In this document: one piece after another, positions 9,498 to 19,309 of the stretch
How positions within the stretch are numbered: the first letter of the stretch is position 1
Layout: each line of letters begins with the position of its first letter
NCBI GenBank assembly: GCA_949987705.1
Contig: OX465281.1
Span: 99,976,326 to 100,040,325 of the forward strand
Length of the DNA stretch: 64,000 nucleotides
Direction of reading: 5' to 3'
Source: Thereva unica
Lineage: Eukaryota > Arthropoda > Insecta > Diptera > Therevidae
The notes under the pieces: model-generated
Database searches by the model: none
Seen by the model: the letters and a program-made list of their open reading frames with translations, nothing else
Told to the model about the DNA's origin: nothing
Position numbers and translations under genes: made by a program

Positions 9498-11126
9498 CTA
9501 CCCATGTAATCTCACTGGTTTTCCGGTTACCGTTTTCAAAGTGTACTGGTCCGCGTTCTTCAGCCACTTTCTACCGACAAAGTCAGCCCGCACGACAGAT
9601 CTTGACGCACCTGTATCCACTGTAATTGTGCATTGTTCATCACCAACTTTCCCCTCGATTACAAGGCTGTTGTTGCTACGCTGCAGTTGGGTGATGTAGA
9701 AGACATCAGAGGTATCAATTTTCCCCACCAACTCCCTCCGGTCGCCCTTCTCCCGTTGTCCACATTTCTCATAGCATGTTGAGCCACTTCTACTCCCTGG
9801 AGATTCCACTCTCCTTCGCTTTCGACAACTCCTTTGGAGATGGCCCATCTCACCACAGTTCCAGCATCGTAGACGGCGACGTACTTCCGAGGTGTTGATT
9901 CGATGGCAAATGTTCTCAGTCGCATTGATTCCCCTGAGGTGGACCGTACTTCTTTTTGCTTGCTTTGCTGCCTGTAGATCTCGGTCAGCAAAAGAGTTAA
10001 GAAAAGCCTCTCTTGCTACTTCGTTGACGTAGTCTTGGCCGAAGCTAGGATAAGCCAGATTCACTAACCTCTCGATATCGGCGCATAGTTGTTGTAAAGT
10101 TTCTCCTGGCTTTTGAAGTCGATTGCGAAGTTGAAGTCGATAAACCTCTTGCATGTGTTGATCACCGTAACGCATTTCCAGCGCTTGAACTAAGAATCCG
10201 TAGCTGTTGCGATGTTCTGCTGGTATTGACTGCAATATTTCTGCTGCTGTGCCCCTTAGTGACAACGTTAAGGCCGTCGCTTTTTCCTCCTCAGTCCAGC
10301 AATTGCCTGCTTCGAATTGGAGCTTATAAGTAGACCATGGGCTTTGCCCGTCGAAAGTTGGAGGCTGCAGTTTCCTAACTCCGATGACTTCGTGAGATGC
10401 CGTCGCTGGGTGGTGAATCTTTACCCTTTCTAGCTCGGCTCTGACCGATTCCAGCTCAATCTTCAACTTTTCATCATTTTCCCTCATGGAATTTTCGAGC
10501 TTTTCCAGATCATTCTCTACATTTGCTTTAATGGAAGATTCGAGATTTTCCAGCTTTTTGTCAATGGAGAGTGACATTAGTTCGAATTTCTGCTCCATCT
10601 GGTTTCTCTGTTCTTCCATAGACTCTTTGAGTTCTGCTAACGAGCGTTCATGAGCTACTGCTAATAATTTCTGTTCATCTTTTAACGCTAAAACTTCCGC
10701 CTTGATCTTTGTTGTCGCTTCTTTCATCTCTGCTGATGACCGTTCTTGCGCTTCCTTCATCTCTGCTGATGACCGTTCTTGCGCTTCCTTCATCTCTGCT
10801 GATGACCGTTCTTGCGCTTCTTTCATCTCGGTTGTCGCTTCCTTCATCTCTGCCGATGCACGTTCTTGCGCTGCTGATGACCGTTCTTGCGCTTCCTTCA
10901 TCACCATCAATGTTTTAAAAAGTTCTGCCATACTCACTGTCGTTTCTTCTGGCTCCGCTTCTACCTCGTCTTCAAACATGTAGGTTTCAGGATCCTTACC
11001 TTCGTTCACCATAGCTTCTCGAAGCAGGGCGGTTAGGGAACTTTTAGCCCCCACCGTTGACAACGAGCGTTTACTTAATTCTTTTTTCAACTCTACAGTG
11101 CGCAAATCCACTAGCTTTCGACCCAT
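9498..11126 (-). CDS. gag-protease polyprotein of gypsy relic 1 (542 codons)
   Basis: This long open frame is the best-preserved part of the element. It starts at an ATG 112 bp inside the LTR edge. Residues about 1-45 look like a SAP-type nucleic-acid-binding helix pair (LKKELSKRSL followed by GAKSSL and LLREA). Residues about 70-230 form a strongly charged coiled coil built partly from 11-residue repeats EMKEAQERSSA. A capsid-like region follows (PPTFDGQSPWSTYKLQFEA). Then come one CCHC zinc knuckle (CWNCGEMGHLQRSC) and an aspartic-protease start (VDTGASRSVV). The frame closes with a TAG, and protease continues in the same frame behind it. Gag proteins package the RNA in virus-like particles. 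An internal start or read-through is possible but not shown. Confidence 0.85.
   Translation of the reverse strand: MGRKLVDLRTVELKKELSKRSLSTVGAKSSLTALLREAMVNEGKDPETYMFEDEVEAEPEETTVSMAELFKTLMVMKEAQERSSAAQERASAEMKEATTEMKEAQERSSAEMKEAQERSSAEMKEAQERSSAEMKEATTKIKAEVLALKDEQKLLAVAHERSLAELKESMEEQRNQMEQKFELMSLSIDKKLENLESSIKANVENDLEKLENSMRENDEKLKIELESVRAELERVKIHHPATASHEVIGVRKLQPPTFDGQSPWSTYKLQFEAGNCWTEEEKATALTLSLRGTAAEILQSIPAEHRNSYGFLVQALEMRYGDQHMQEVYRLQLRNRLQKPGETLQQLCADIERLVNLAYPSFGQDYVNEVAREAFLNSFADRDLQAAKQAKRSTVHLRGINATENICHRINTSEVRRRLRCWNCGEMGHLQRSCRKRRRVESPGSRSGSTCYEKCGQREKGDRRELVGKIDTSDVFYITQLQRSNNSLVIEGKVGDEQCTITVDTGASRSVVRADFVGRKWLKNADQYTLKTVTGKPVRLHG
10725..10900 (-). repeat. 33-bp in-frame tandem repeats in gag
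   Basis: A 33-bp unit encoding EMKEAQERSSA is repeated about four times nearly unchanged, with a diverged unit (EMKEATTEMK) and partial units on either side. Because 33 is a multiple of 3 the frame is kept, and each unit adds 11 residues (about three helical turns) to the coiled coil. Nearly identical units suggest recent slippage or unequal exchange. Confidence 0.85.
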
Positions 11127-11220
11127 ATTATTAATAAGTCCTTATTTCTCACGCACAAAATTTAAATTCCAATCACAATTATTGTTCAAGTTCACTTATT
11201 TCACTTATCTCTTATTTAAT

Positions 11221-11236
11221 CCCACTTCTGACACCA
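11221..11236 (-). other. Primer-binding site of gypsy relic 1
   Basis: On the minus strand TGGTGTCAGAAGTGGG lies 2 bp inside the inferred LTR edge (ends ...CGTAACA). TGG at the start is expected, because the site must pair with the CCA end of a tRNA. I cannot say which tRNA without a comparison. Confidence 0.65.
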
Positions 11237-11238
11237 AT

Positions 11239-12142
11239 TGTTACGTTTTTCCGGCTTAACGGATTCGTAGGATTAATTAAGGAATACACTTTTTAATTAT
11301 CCACACAATAATTTATTACAAACGAAACACAATTTAATTACAAACACAATTCTTACAGTTCACTATAATCATTTTAAATTTAATAACTCGCACTATTAAA
11401 CTCTATCTATCGCTTTATAGTTCACTTTTAAATCACCACTTTTCACTGTTTTCACTTTAGAACACTTTTATCGCCTTTCCAATCAAAACTGACTCTCTCA
11501 GCGCCTGCAAGCCGCTTTTTTATCCAAGCTCCACCTTTATTTAACTTCTGGAACCTTCTCGAGTCCTTTTTCTCGAGCCTAGTGGTATGTTCTTTTCTTT
11601 TCGTCCAGAAGCTTGAAGTTGTCTTCACCGACAATCGTTGATTATGCTTTTTCACAAACAGATGGCGCATAAATCATCACAATATTTTATTTCACGCAAC
11701 AATTTTTCTTCCCCCTATCCGCTGGTTCTTTTCTTCTTGTCGCATTATTATCCGCACTCCCGAAAATCGTGTCCAAATTCGGCTACTAAGAGCTTCAAAT
11801 TAACAATTCACGGATATTAATTAAAAAACTAGTATAACTAATTATACTTTCCGTACACTTATTTTATTTTAAATATTATTCTAATTAATTTTACACGGAT
11901 TTTTTTGGAAGAAAACTGATGGATAAAGAACAACTTTCTCGTCACAATATCGCGACATCGTCTTTTATCTCCAACTGCCAAACTACTTTTTTTTATGTTT
12001 TCAGGCTTATCTTTTTTTTCGATTTTCCTGGCCTTCCCATTTTTCCAAAAACAATTTTTCCCCAGTTGATAATTTTTTTTATAAAGTGGCTATTACGAGG
12101 TGTTTGTTTTTCTTCTCGTAATGGAATTGGACTGCCGTTACA
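11239..12142 (-). repeat. Putative 5' LTR of gypsy relic 1
   Basis: The inner edge is firm. On the minus strand the sequence ends CGTAACA directly before the primer-binding site. The outer edge is inferred from the next TG-starting match (minus strand TGTAACGGCAG at 12142), giving about 904 bp. With no second LTR to compare, the outer limit could be anywhere in 11.8-12.2 kb. The sequence is A/T-rich with no long conserved frame. Confidence 0.45.
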
Positions 12143-12885
12143 ATCCCTCGGCACCACAAACCCGACTTGCGTGGAAGTGAGGTGCCGCAAAAAAACAAAA
12201 TGGCCTGATTTGGTGTTTTGGGATAATCTCAATGACTACGACTGAAGGTGTGGCTCGACCCATGACCCTGAGAGTAAGAGTCTGTTGTTCTACCCCTGAA
12301 CTAGCCGGGAGCAATTGCAAAAATGATGATAATGTTTGACACAGGCAATGGAGGGAACAGGCCAAAAATTTAGACGAAAAATGGTTCGAACAGAATTTAT
12401 AATGATCCATCGGGTTTCCTCGCAGCTGTCGGTTAATCTACCGGAGGGTAGGGTTGAGAAACAAGGCTGTGTCCGAAGACAATACCATATTGTCCCCTTC
12501 CGCGTCCACATAAATCTCAACTCTACCACTCGAATAACATTACCTTCCAATCCATCGGGTTGAATCTCCAGCAATACCCCATTGCCGTTGACTCCGCCAA
12601 GTGCATCACAAGGAGACATTTCGCCAGTAGAATTTCACCAGACTGTTCGAGGCTTTTAAACCAAGGACTGAGGGGACTCTGCCTCAGTAGGGAACTGGTC
12701 TGGCAGCCCTGTTGTTATCCAACATGAAAACTTGGCCCCAGACGACCAAGAGAGACGAAGAGGTGTGCCATCCGCTAGGGAAGCTACCTAAGCGGACCAA
12801 AGGCACCCTATTGTTAACCGGTGAAGCCGGCGAGATTCCTTCTTAGGGCTACTCAGGAAGTGCTCGCTTCTGCGTAGTGCTAAGC
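12143..12885. other. Unassigned stretch between the two gypsy relics
   Basis: This sequence has mixed composition and lies downstream (in minus-strand sense) of the second element's integrase. It may hold that element's 3' untranslated region and LTR, but I could find no matching LTR at the 17.3-kb end. Overlapping short frames on both strands have no recognisable motif. Confidence 0.4.
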
Positions 12886-13147
12886 CCGCAGGTCTTTGGC
12901 ATGGTATGTGCCCAGAGGCTTACCACGCAAGTCCTCCAATTCATAAAGACTTTTTCCGATTCGTGTACGTATTCGGGCTTTTGCAAATTTGGGTGCCAGT
13001 TTGGCATTAAACCGCCCGGCCCGGTTACTGACCCAGAAGGTTTTACGAAAGACCTCATCTCCGGGCTAAAAATCAACCACACGGCTACGCAAGTTGTACC
13101 GGTTCTCATGCCGAGTGTGAGCGGCGGATAATTTAAGCTCGACCCGA
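12886..13147 (-). pseudogene. Integrase C-terminal region (gypsy relic 2)
   Basis: In a different minus-strand frame from the core, the translation gives RDRVELKLSAAHTRHENRYN, then DFSPGDEVFRKTFWVSNRAG, then AKLAPKFAKARI and GTYHAKDLRA before a stop. This is the small barrel region that follows the DDE core in one branch of gypsy integrases (GD-V, then F-AKLAPK, then YHAKD). A frameshift near 13148 separates it from the core. Confidence 0.75.
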
Positions 13148-13708
13148 TCACGAAGTATTTGCCTGGAAAACGTTCAGTTTCTTCAGGACTGGATATGCTG
13201 ATCCGTGTAGGATCATATGACTACCAAAAAGGGCCTGATATGGGGACATACCAATCGCTTCGTGGTGGGCACTACGAAGAGCACATTCAATGGACGAAAG
13301 ATGTCTATCCCACTCACGATGATCTTTCTTCAGATACGCCCTAATGGCGGATAGGACAGATCTATTCACCCGCTCGGAAGCGTTGGGGTGAGGCGAATAT
13401 ACGGCGGTGTGAACATGCCGCACGCCGTAATCATTCAACAACTTGGCAAACTCTTTAGAGGTGAATTGCCGACCATTGTCGGAGAAGATAGTTTCAGGGA
13501 CTCCAAAGGTATGAAACACCGTTTGCTCAAGAAACTTGACGGATGCCGCAGTGGTTTCGGCTGACACTGGGTGGAGAAACGCGAACTTGCTGAAGGCGTC
13601 CAGGACGACGAACACGGCCGTGTGACCTTTCTTTGTCCGGGAATAAGGACCCAAGAAGTCTATATACAAGAACTGGAATGGTCTCGTCACCTCCCTGGGA
13701 TTACCCAT
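13148..13708 (-). pseudogene. Integrase catalytic core (gypsy relic 2)
   Basis: The 186-codon frame contains all three DDE residues in context: FLYIDFLGPYSRTKKG (first Asp), IFSDNGRQFTSKEF (second Asp) and the Glu in NASERVNRSVLSAIR, followed by the usual MSPYQALFG helix. Integrase inserts the cDNA copy into the chromosome. The domain itself looks complete. A TGA at 13715-13717, in frame with the zinc-domain ORF upstream, and a shift at its C-terminal end make the gene non-functional. Confidence 0.85.
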
Positions 13709-13714
13709 AGGTGG

Positions 13715-14510
13715 TCAAAGGACTGAATTAGGGGCTTTTGTGGACTTACAAATGTCACAGTGTGACACAAACTCTCGCACCTGCTTGGCCATTCCCGGCC
13801 AAAAATATTTATTTCGAAGCCGTGACAAGATTTTCCCCACTCCACCATGCGAAGTTTGTGGAGGTGAGTGAGCAGACTCGATGAGGAAATTGGTTAATTC
13901 ATGCGGGACCCATAACTTCCATGTTAAATCATCAGCAACAGAGTCTCCGGAACGTGGGGATGTACGATGGAATACATACCCATCCGCGACACGCAAATCT
14001 GGTAACTGCCGTGAGGATTGCAGGATCTGTTCACCCAGTTGTAAATAATTAGGAGATTTGAAGGACGGGGATTCTAAATCCACATCTCGAAGGAATAATA
14101 AGTCGTCGACGCAATCCATGCGCGACAAAGCATCAGGAACTACATTTTGGCTACCTTTGCGGTGTTCGATTTTGAAGTCGAACCCCTGAAGCTTTAAACT
14201 CCACCTTGCCAATCTGCCGCTGAACTCCTTTTGGCCCATGAGCAACTTCAAGCTAGCATGATCAGTGATGATCGTGAAAGCCTGACCCTCAACATATGCT
14301 TTAAACTTCTTTACACTCAACACGGCTGCATAGCATTCAAGCTCAGTAATGGTGTAGTTCCGTTGTGCTCCATTCAGCTTTTTGGAGATATAAGCAATCG
14401 GATGTTCTCCTCCATCCATGTCCTTTTGAAAGAGCACACTACCTACACGAGTCCTGCTAGCATCGCACTGAATATAAAAAGGCCTAGAGAAATCTGGAGT
14501 GACTATTAAG
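13715..14510 (-). pseudogene. RNase H and integrase zinc domain (gypsy relic 2)
   Basis: From the C-terminal end of RT the frame runs PDFSRPFYIQCDASRTRVGS (RNase H first Asp), then IAYISKKLNGAQRNYTITEL (Glu), then FTIITDHASLKLLMG (Asp) and the DALSRMD boundary. The integrase HHCC domain follows (HSPPQTSHGGVGKI, then HCDICKS). The frame is open for about 240 codons and is linked by single defects to its neighbours: a frameshift at about 14506-14516 upstream and an in-frame TGA downstream. Confidence 0.85.
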
Positions 14511-14885
14511 GGACTTTAGTCATCAGCTCTTTTAATGTCTCGAACGACTGCTGGGCCTCATCATTCCATTTAAAAGTTTTATTCTTCAAGCAATCCGTGA
14601 TTGAAGAAGCCACGCTCGCATAACTGGGGATGAAATGCTGATACCATCCGGTCATATCCAAGAACCTCCTGGTCTGCTTATGAGACTTCGGGGTTGGGAA
14701 TTCCGTGATGGCCGTCACCTTATTAGGATCCGTTTTCAGTGTCCCATCACCAATTATGAAGCCCAGATTTGTGCTTCAGTCACTCAGAATTTGCTTTTGT
14801 CCAGATTGATGGACAACCCAGCACGACGGAGACAGCTGGAGACTTCGTCTAGAAGTCGCAAGTGGGAATCAAAGTCAGGTGAAAC
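14506..14885 (-). pseudogene. RT C-terminal part (gypsy relic 2)
   Basis: The RT sequence that should follow the YLDD box starts here with VVSPDFDSHLRLLDEV and LSINLDKSKFCVTEAQI. It continues through EFPTPKSHKQTRRFLDMTGW and YQHFIPSYASVASSITDCLK to the RT/RNase H connection. At least two frame changes are present. It is separated from the YLDD box by a 598-bp misplaced segment. Confidence 0.8.
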
Positions 14886-14900
14886 TACCTACCCTACCCC

Positions 14901-15498
14901 TCTGAGATGAATTCAGAAGCAAATTTCTGCGAAAGGTGTCGCTTCTCCTTAGCTCGCATCCTGATTTTGGGAGGGGTCTTAAGGGAGTCCATCAGAGGAG
15001 GCTCCGAAAAAATGCGGTTGCGAGCGGAGATATATCTCTTCCAACGGGAAATAAAGGAAAGTTTGACCTCCTGAGAGGGAAAAGAAGGAAGAGATTCGAT
15101 TGACTTGTAGTCGTTCATAATAGAAGTTTCGGGATAGAGTATGTCAGGTGAAGTTACGGGCGAACTTAGTTCGAGCGCGGGCTCCCGTTTGGCCTCGCAC
15201 CCTGCTCCCGGTTTCCCTGACATATGGGACATCTGGGTGTTACTACTCCCGGTCTGCCACACTGGAAGCAAAACAACCCGTGAGTCGCCGAGGGGCAGTC
15301 CATGAACGGATGGCCCTGTTGCCGACAATTCCAACAAAGAATAGGCCGTCTATTTGGGTCCGGAGTGGATTTGGAATGGACTTCGTCCACTGGGAAATGT
15401 AGGTCTTGCGCAGGTAAGGTTGCATCGGAGTAGGGAGACATGAACTCGACCTCGTGTATACTCGGGCCAGGTCTTCTTTCGAGCCGTTTCTGCTTCTG
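14901..15498 (-). repeat. Misplaced copy of the gag/protease segment inside RT
   Basis: On the minus strand this segment starts at the RT box FVYLDDV and is a second copy of gag sequence (ERRPGPSIHEVEFMSP). It includes two zinc-knuckle-like motifs (CWNCRQQGHPFMDC and FQCGRPGVVTPRCPIC) and the start of the protease linker (NDYKSIESLPSFPSQEV). It matches 16469-16838 closely over their shared parts. It keeps about 228 bp, including the zinc knuckles, that the copy at the normal place has lost. Confidence 0.85.
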
Positions 15499-16107
15499 TC
15501 AACGTCGTCCAGATAAACAAAGACGTCCTCACGTAAATGGCTCGGGATGGTTTCATCCATCAAGCGACACATGCGCTGTGGGGCATTGCATAAGCCGGCA
15601 TAGCTGTGGCATATCTGTGAACTGGTACAGAGGACGACCTGGGACAGTGAAAGCTGTCCTCTCTCGCGACTTCATCTCGAGCGGGATTTGTCAGGAAGCG
15701 TCTTTAAGGTCCAAGCTAGTGATGAACTTGATGTCTTGAAGACGACCAAGAAGACCATCAATGTGCGGAAGAGGGGAGGCGTGTTTAACAGTGACACTGT
15801 TGACCTTGCGAGAGTCGAGGTACAGACGGACCTTACCTGGTTTTCGAACTAACACCACTGGAGAGTTCCAGGGACTGTTAGATGGCTCAATTACCCCCAG
15901 AGCCAACATCCTGTCCAGCTCGCCATACATCAGATGTTGAATAGCGGGTGAGACAGGAGAGTGCCTCTGCTTAATGGGAACGGAGTCACCAGTGTCGATA
16001 ATGTGTTCTTCTAGGTTGGTCTTTCCCAGTCCTAAGACATCGAAAGAGGGAAACTTGGCCTTGACCTGCTTCAACCGTTCGCTTTGCAAGGACGTTAAGT
16101 CGTGCAT
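15499..16107 (-). pseudogene. RT palm and fingers up to the YLDD box (gypsy relic 2)
   Basis: The frame has the start of gypsy RT (SPWNSPVVLVRKPGKVRL, LDSRKVNSVTVK, LLGRLQDIKFITSLDLKDA with the first catalytic Asp). It then shifts and ends with CRLMDETIPSHLREDVF and VYLDDV (second and third catalytic Asp). The reading frame is broken between ITSLDLKDA and the YLDD box. The polymerase domain then stops where the misplaced gag segment begins. Confidence 0.85.
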
Positions 16108-16111
16108 TTTA

Positions 16112-16467
16112 GCAGGTGCGGATGGAGCCTTTATTTCGCAGACTAGATGGGGAGCGATGTCGAAAAGCTTCTAGAAATCGATCCCGAGATACAGTCTCTG
16201 ACTGAGACTGGGCACCACATAGATGGTCATCTCATGGGTCCGTTCTCCGAAGGAGACTGGAACCTTGATATAACCCAGGATTCTCTACAGAGCCCCGTCA
16301 GCAGTTTGCAAACAAGTTTGCAAAGAGTAGACGGTAACTTCGGGGTGGCCTGCCAGAAACGATTCGGCATCTTTTCCCAGACAGCTGATACTGGCACCAC
16401 TGTCTAATAAGCGATTAACCTCTTCGTTAGATAGTACAACCTTTGCAAAAGGCCGGTTATCCGACAA
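16112..16467 (-). pseudogene. Retroviral-type aspartic protease (gypsy relic 2)
   Basis: The active-site motif LLDSGASISCLG is followed further on by LYLGIDF, which has the shape of the second conserved protease motif. A stop after TADGAL at 16285 breaks the frame, and the protease continues past it. Such proteases cut the Gag-Pol polyprotein during particle maturation. Confidence 0.75.
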
Positions 16468-16468
16468 G

Positions 16469-16838
16469 TCTGAGATGAATTCAGAAACAAATTTCTGCGA
16501 AAGGTGTCACTTCTCCTTAGCTCGCATCCTGATTTTGGGAGGGGTCTTAAGGGAGTCCACCAGAGGAGGCTCCGAAAAAATGCGGTTGCGAGCGGAGATA
16601 TATCTCTTCCAACGGGAAATAAAGGAAAGTTTGACCTCCTGAGAGGGAAAAGAAGGAAGAGAATCGATTGACTTATAGTCGTTCATAATATAAGTGGGAC
16701 CGGAGTGGATTTGGAATGGACTTCGTCCACTGAGAACTGTAGGTCTTGCGCAGGTAAGGTTGCATCAGAGTAGGGAGACATGAACTCGACCTCGTGTATA
16801 CTCGGGCCAGGTCTTCTTTCGAGCAGTTTCTGCTTCTG
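16469..16838 (-). repeat. Copy of the gag/protease segment at its normal place, with deletion
   Basis: This copy lies between gag and protease, as expected from gypsy gene order, but lacks about 228 bp that contain both zinc-knuckle motifs. Compare the join at about 16690-16705 with 15125-15357. Apart from the gap it is nearly identical to 14901-15498. Confidence 0.8.
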
Positions 16839-17309
16839 ACATCGTTCTGCGCGGAGGCATACTTCGCGTAGTTGATGCATCGTTGTGAATTGCTGCCCTA
16901 CCAACGAGCCTAAGGGTCCATTTAGATTTTGTATTACTAACTCCACCAATTCTGACTCGGGCATTGCATTTGTCATTCGGTTGTACAAAGACACCATATT
17001 AGCCACATATTCATCAAACGAGCTGGAGTGTTGTCGCTGCTCCAACAGCTGCTTGATAAGCTCGAAGTCCGATTCCCGCCGTCTAAATTGTCGAAGGAGG
17101 CGACTCTTCAGCTCATCCCAATTGGGGTCAAACACTTGTCGACGGAACTGGGACCAGTACCACTCTTCAGCTCTTCCCGTTAAGAGAGTCGAGATATGAC
17201 GACATACCTCTGCCTGGCTGACCCAGTCGTCGCGTGCCCTTTGTTCAACCCAGAACAAAAACTCCTCCGCTGACAACGCATCGTTATCACCGGTGTTCAG
17301 ATCACGCAT
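16683..17309 (-). pseudogene. gag N-terminal/capsid region (gypsy relic 2)
   Basis: The frame starts with MRDLNTGDNDALSAEEFLFW and contains a capsid-like region (TGRAEEWYWSQFR, LLRQFRRRESDFELIKQLLE, SFDEYVANMVSLYNRMTNAM, VELVIQNLNGPL). This is the retrotransposon gag (CA) helical domain. It runs off into LIL and a stop where the zinc-knuckle deletion lies. The start codon lies at a 21-bp tandem duplication, so the true N-terminus may be missing. Confidence 0.8.
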
Positions 17310-17336
17310 TTATTTGTTCAGATCACGCATTTATTT
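17295..17336. repeat. 21-bp tandem duplication at the 5' edge of gypsy relic 2
   Basis: The 21-bp unit beginning GTTCAGATCACGCATTTATT is present twice head-to-tail (17295-17315 and 17316-17336). It straddles the first codons of gag and is the last point at which the element can be recognised. Confidence 0.9.
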
Positions 17337-17339
17337 TTA

Positions 17340-18084
17340 AGTCCATCAAAACCTAAATTTTCCAAAAATATTCAAAATCAAGTAATACAATTTTTTCCCA
17401 CAAAACAACTTAACTTCATTACAGTAAAAATTTATTTTCTTGTTAACGTAGCATTTTTACCACAATACTCTTATCAGTCAGACAGATCATATTACATTAG
17501 AACGTAAGAATTTAATTGTTGAATATGCATTTAAGTTGTCTTTAAAGAAAAATATTTTTTGTTGTAAATATTAAAATAAGACAAAAAATATGTTAGCCAG
17601 GTAGTATAGAAGTCGAATTTTAAATTAATAAAGACGAGTTGACTTTCAACTAGAATTAAGCGTTTTTGGTGTATCACCTAAGACATTTTTTCCCTTTTCG
17701 TGCACTAGTAGTGAACTAGGGCACTATTCTACAGCGCATAGGTTTTGTACCTAGGCGAACTTCCCAAACAAAAGCGCACTGGTTTGTACCTAGGCGTATT
17801 TCCACCATCAAACAAGCGGGGCGAAAAAAGCTTCCCTCGCTATACAAAATCAACCGGAGAACCTGATGTTCCAGGATGAAACCGGCGACTTCCGCTTAAG
17901 GCAAGTACACATTGGGCGTTTTGAAACGCGCGTTTTACGAATCAAAGAGCTCCTATTAGGTGTACACATGCAAACGCGCGCTTTTGACCAAACGCCCGTG
18001 AACCGCGCGCTTCGAGATTTTCGTTAGAACGCGCGTTTCACGGACGCTTGCCGGGCGTTTTGAGATACATACGTCGTCAAATTT
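17340..18084. other. Non-coding stretch with a CGCG-rich island
   Basis: A/T-rich to about 17680, then two GTACCTAGGCG-type repeats (near 17750 and 17790). At 17900-18065 there is an island unusually rich in CGCG: AAACGCGCG occurs repeatedly in both orientations and GGGCGTTTTGA occurs at both ends. The island may be the end of a MITE. No coding potential is seen. Confidence 0.45.
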
Positions 18085-19273
18085 AGTAATTAGGGTTGTC
18101 CTGGGGGTAGTTTTTGATCAAGTTAGAGGGTTGACTTTATTTCTATTGAATTCGCCATACCCAAATTAGTAAATGGCGACATTATTAGCGGTTGGTATCA
18201 GCTCTTCCGCAACTAAATGTTTTCTTATATTGCGTTCATTGAACGTTCAATTTTTCAAGAACCTAAAAAAAATTATTTCTATATGATCCCAATGTCGTCC
18301 CATCCTAAATTTTGGCATTCTATGTACGTTAAAATTGTGTGTACAAAATATAATTTTTTTAAAAATTTGAAAAAACATTTTGAGATATTTCAAAAACAAA
18401 ATTTTCAAAATGCCGGAAAAAGTTTTATTCTTTCTAATAATATTATGTTGTATATTGTAGAAAATAAAAACTCGTGAGCGTAGGTGCAATTAACCACAGA
18501 TAATTTATTTTAAATAATTAACAAAATATTACCAATTCAAGCTAAGGTAAATAGATCATAAGCTGGGAAACAGAGAACTCAAATATTATATGTACAGTAA
18601 CAGGGGATGAGTGTTTCCAATGCTAATTTTGTAACAACATATATCAAATTAAAGCAGAAGAAACTGGTGCTACTTTCAGCTTTCTATGTCAAATAGTTTT
18701 TGAACTAGATCAATTTAAAGATTTCAAAATTTGTTGAAAATTTAAGGTTTTCGACTTTTTGAAAATTTATAACTAAAACAATAGAAGGCCAAAAATTTAA
18801 AAATTTGTTTTTTTAGTTTCCACCAGAAGAACAAATATAAAAAAATTATAACAGTCGGAGGTGGTGAGGTCCAAACCATTGGTTGGTTTGATATGGAATG
18901 ACCCGGTTGTAATATACTTTTTTTTCATCTTCCAAACATTGTTTGCAGTATATGTACTGTACATATATATTTACCGGCTCAATATTTAACTGTTAACAAG
19001 GGGACTCTAAAACGGATAAATCCTGTAATTACAAGTCCGAGACTGAATTCCTTCTGTCATACGTTTTCCCTGAAAATTGACTTGGCATGAAGCCTTTCCT
19101 CATTTTCATTAATTGAAGAGTTTTCAAATAACAAGGAAGGTATTGAACCTATTTTTAACTTCCCAGTATAGGAAGTTATTGTAATCGGTCCGAAAATCGA
19201 AATCGAAAATTTCAACGTATTTTCATCTTTCAAGGTCCCAGGAGCATTTTAAGCAAAAAATTGGGAGGAAGTA

Positions 19274-19298
19274 TGTGTGTGTGTGTGTGTGTGTGTGC
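19274..19298. repeat. (TG)n microsatellite
   Basis: About 12 uninterrupted TG dinucleotides near the left end of the 1,040-bp insert. Confidence 0.95.
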
Positions 19299-19309
19299 GT
19301 ACGGATGTG

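Larger units (their letters stand above)
8480..12142 (-). mobile_element. Ty3/gypsy-type LTR retrotransposon relic 1, internally deleted
   Basis: On the minus strand the order is a putative 5' LTR (11239-12142), a primer-binding site, gag with a zinc knuckle, protease, the N-terminal zinc-binding part of integrase, and the C-terminal part of integrase. A purine tract (TTAAGGAGGGGG, 8480-8491) ends it. Reverse transcriptase, RNase H and the integrase DDE core are missing, so the copy cannot move by itself. I could not find the matching 3' LTR after the purine tract. Confidence 0.8.
12886..17309 (-). mobile_element. Ty3/gypsy-type LTR retrotransposon relic 2, rearranged
   Basis: On the minus strand the order is gag (17309 to 16683), a shortened gag/protease junction, protease, RT palm up to the YLDD box, a misplaced second copy of the gag/protease segment (15498 to 14901), the rest of RT, RNase H, and integrase with zinc, DDE core and C-terminal parts. 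The catalytic domains are recognisable, but several stops and shifts break the frames. No LTRs were recognised at either end. Confidence 0.85.

Noticed and set aside
10702..10983. Ser/Ala/Asp-rich plus-strand frame
   Set aside because: Antisense shadow of the gag coiled-coil repeats.
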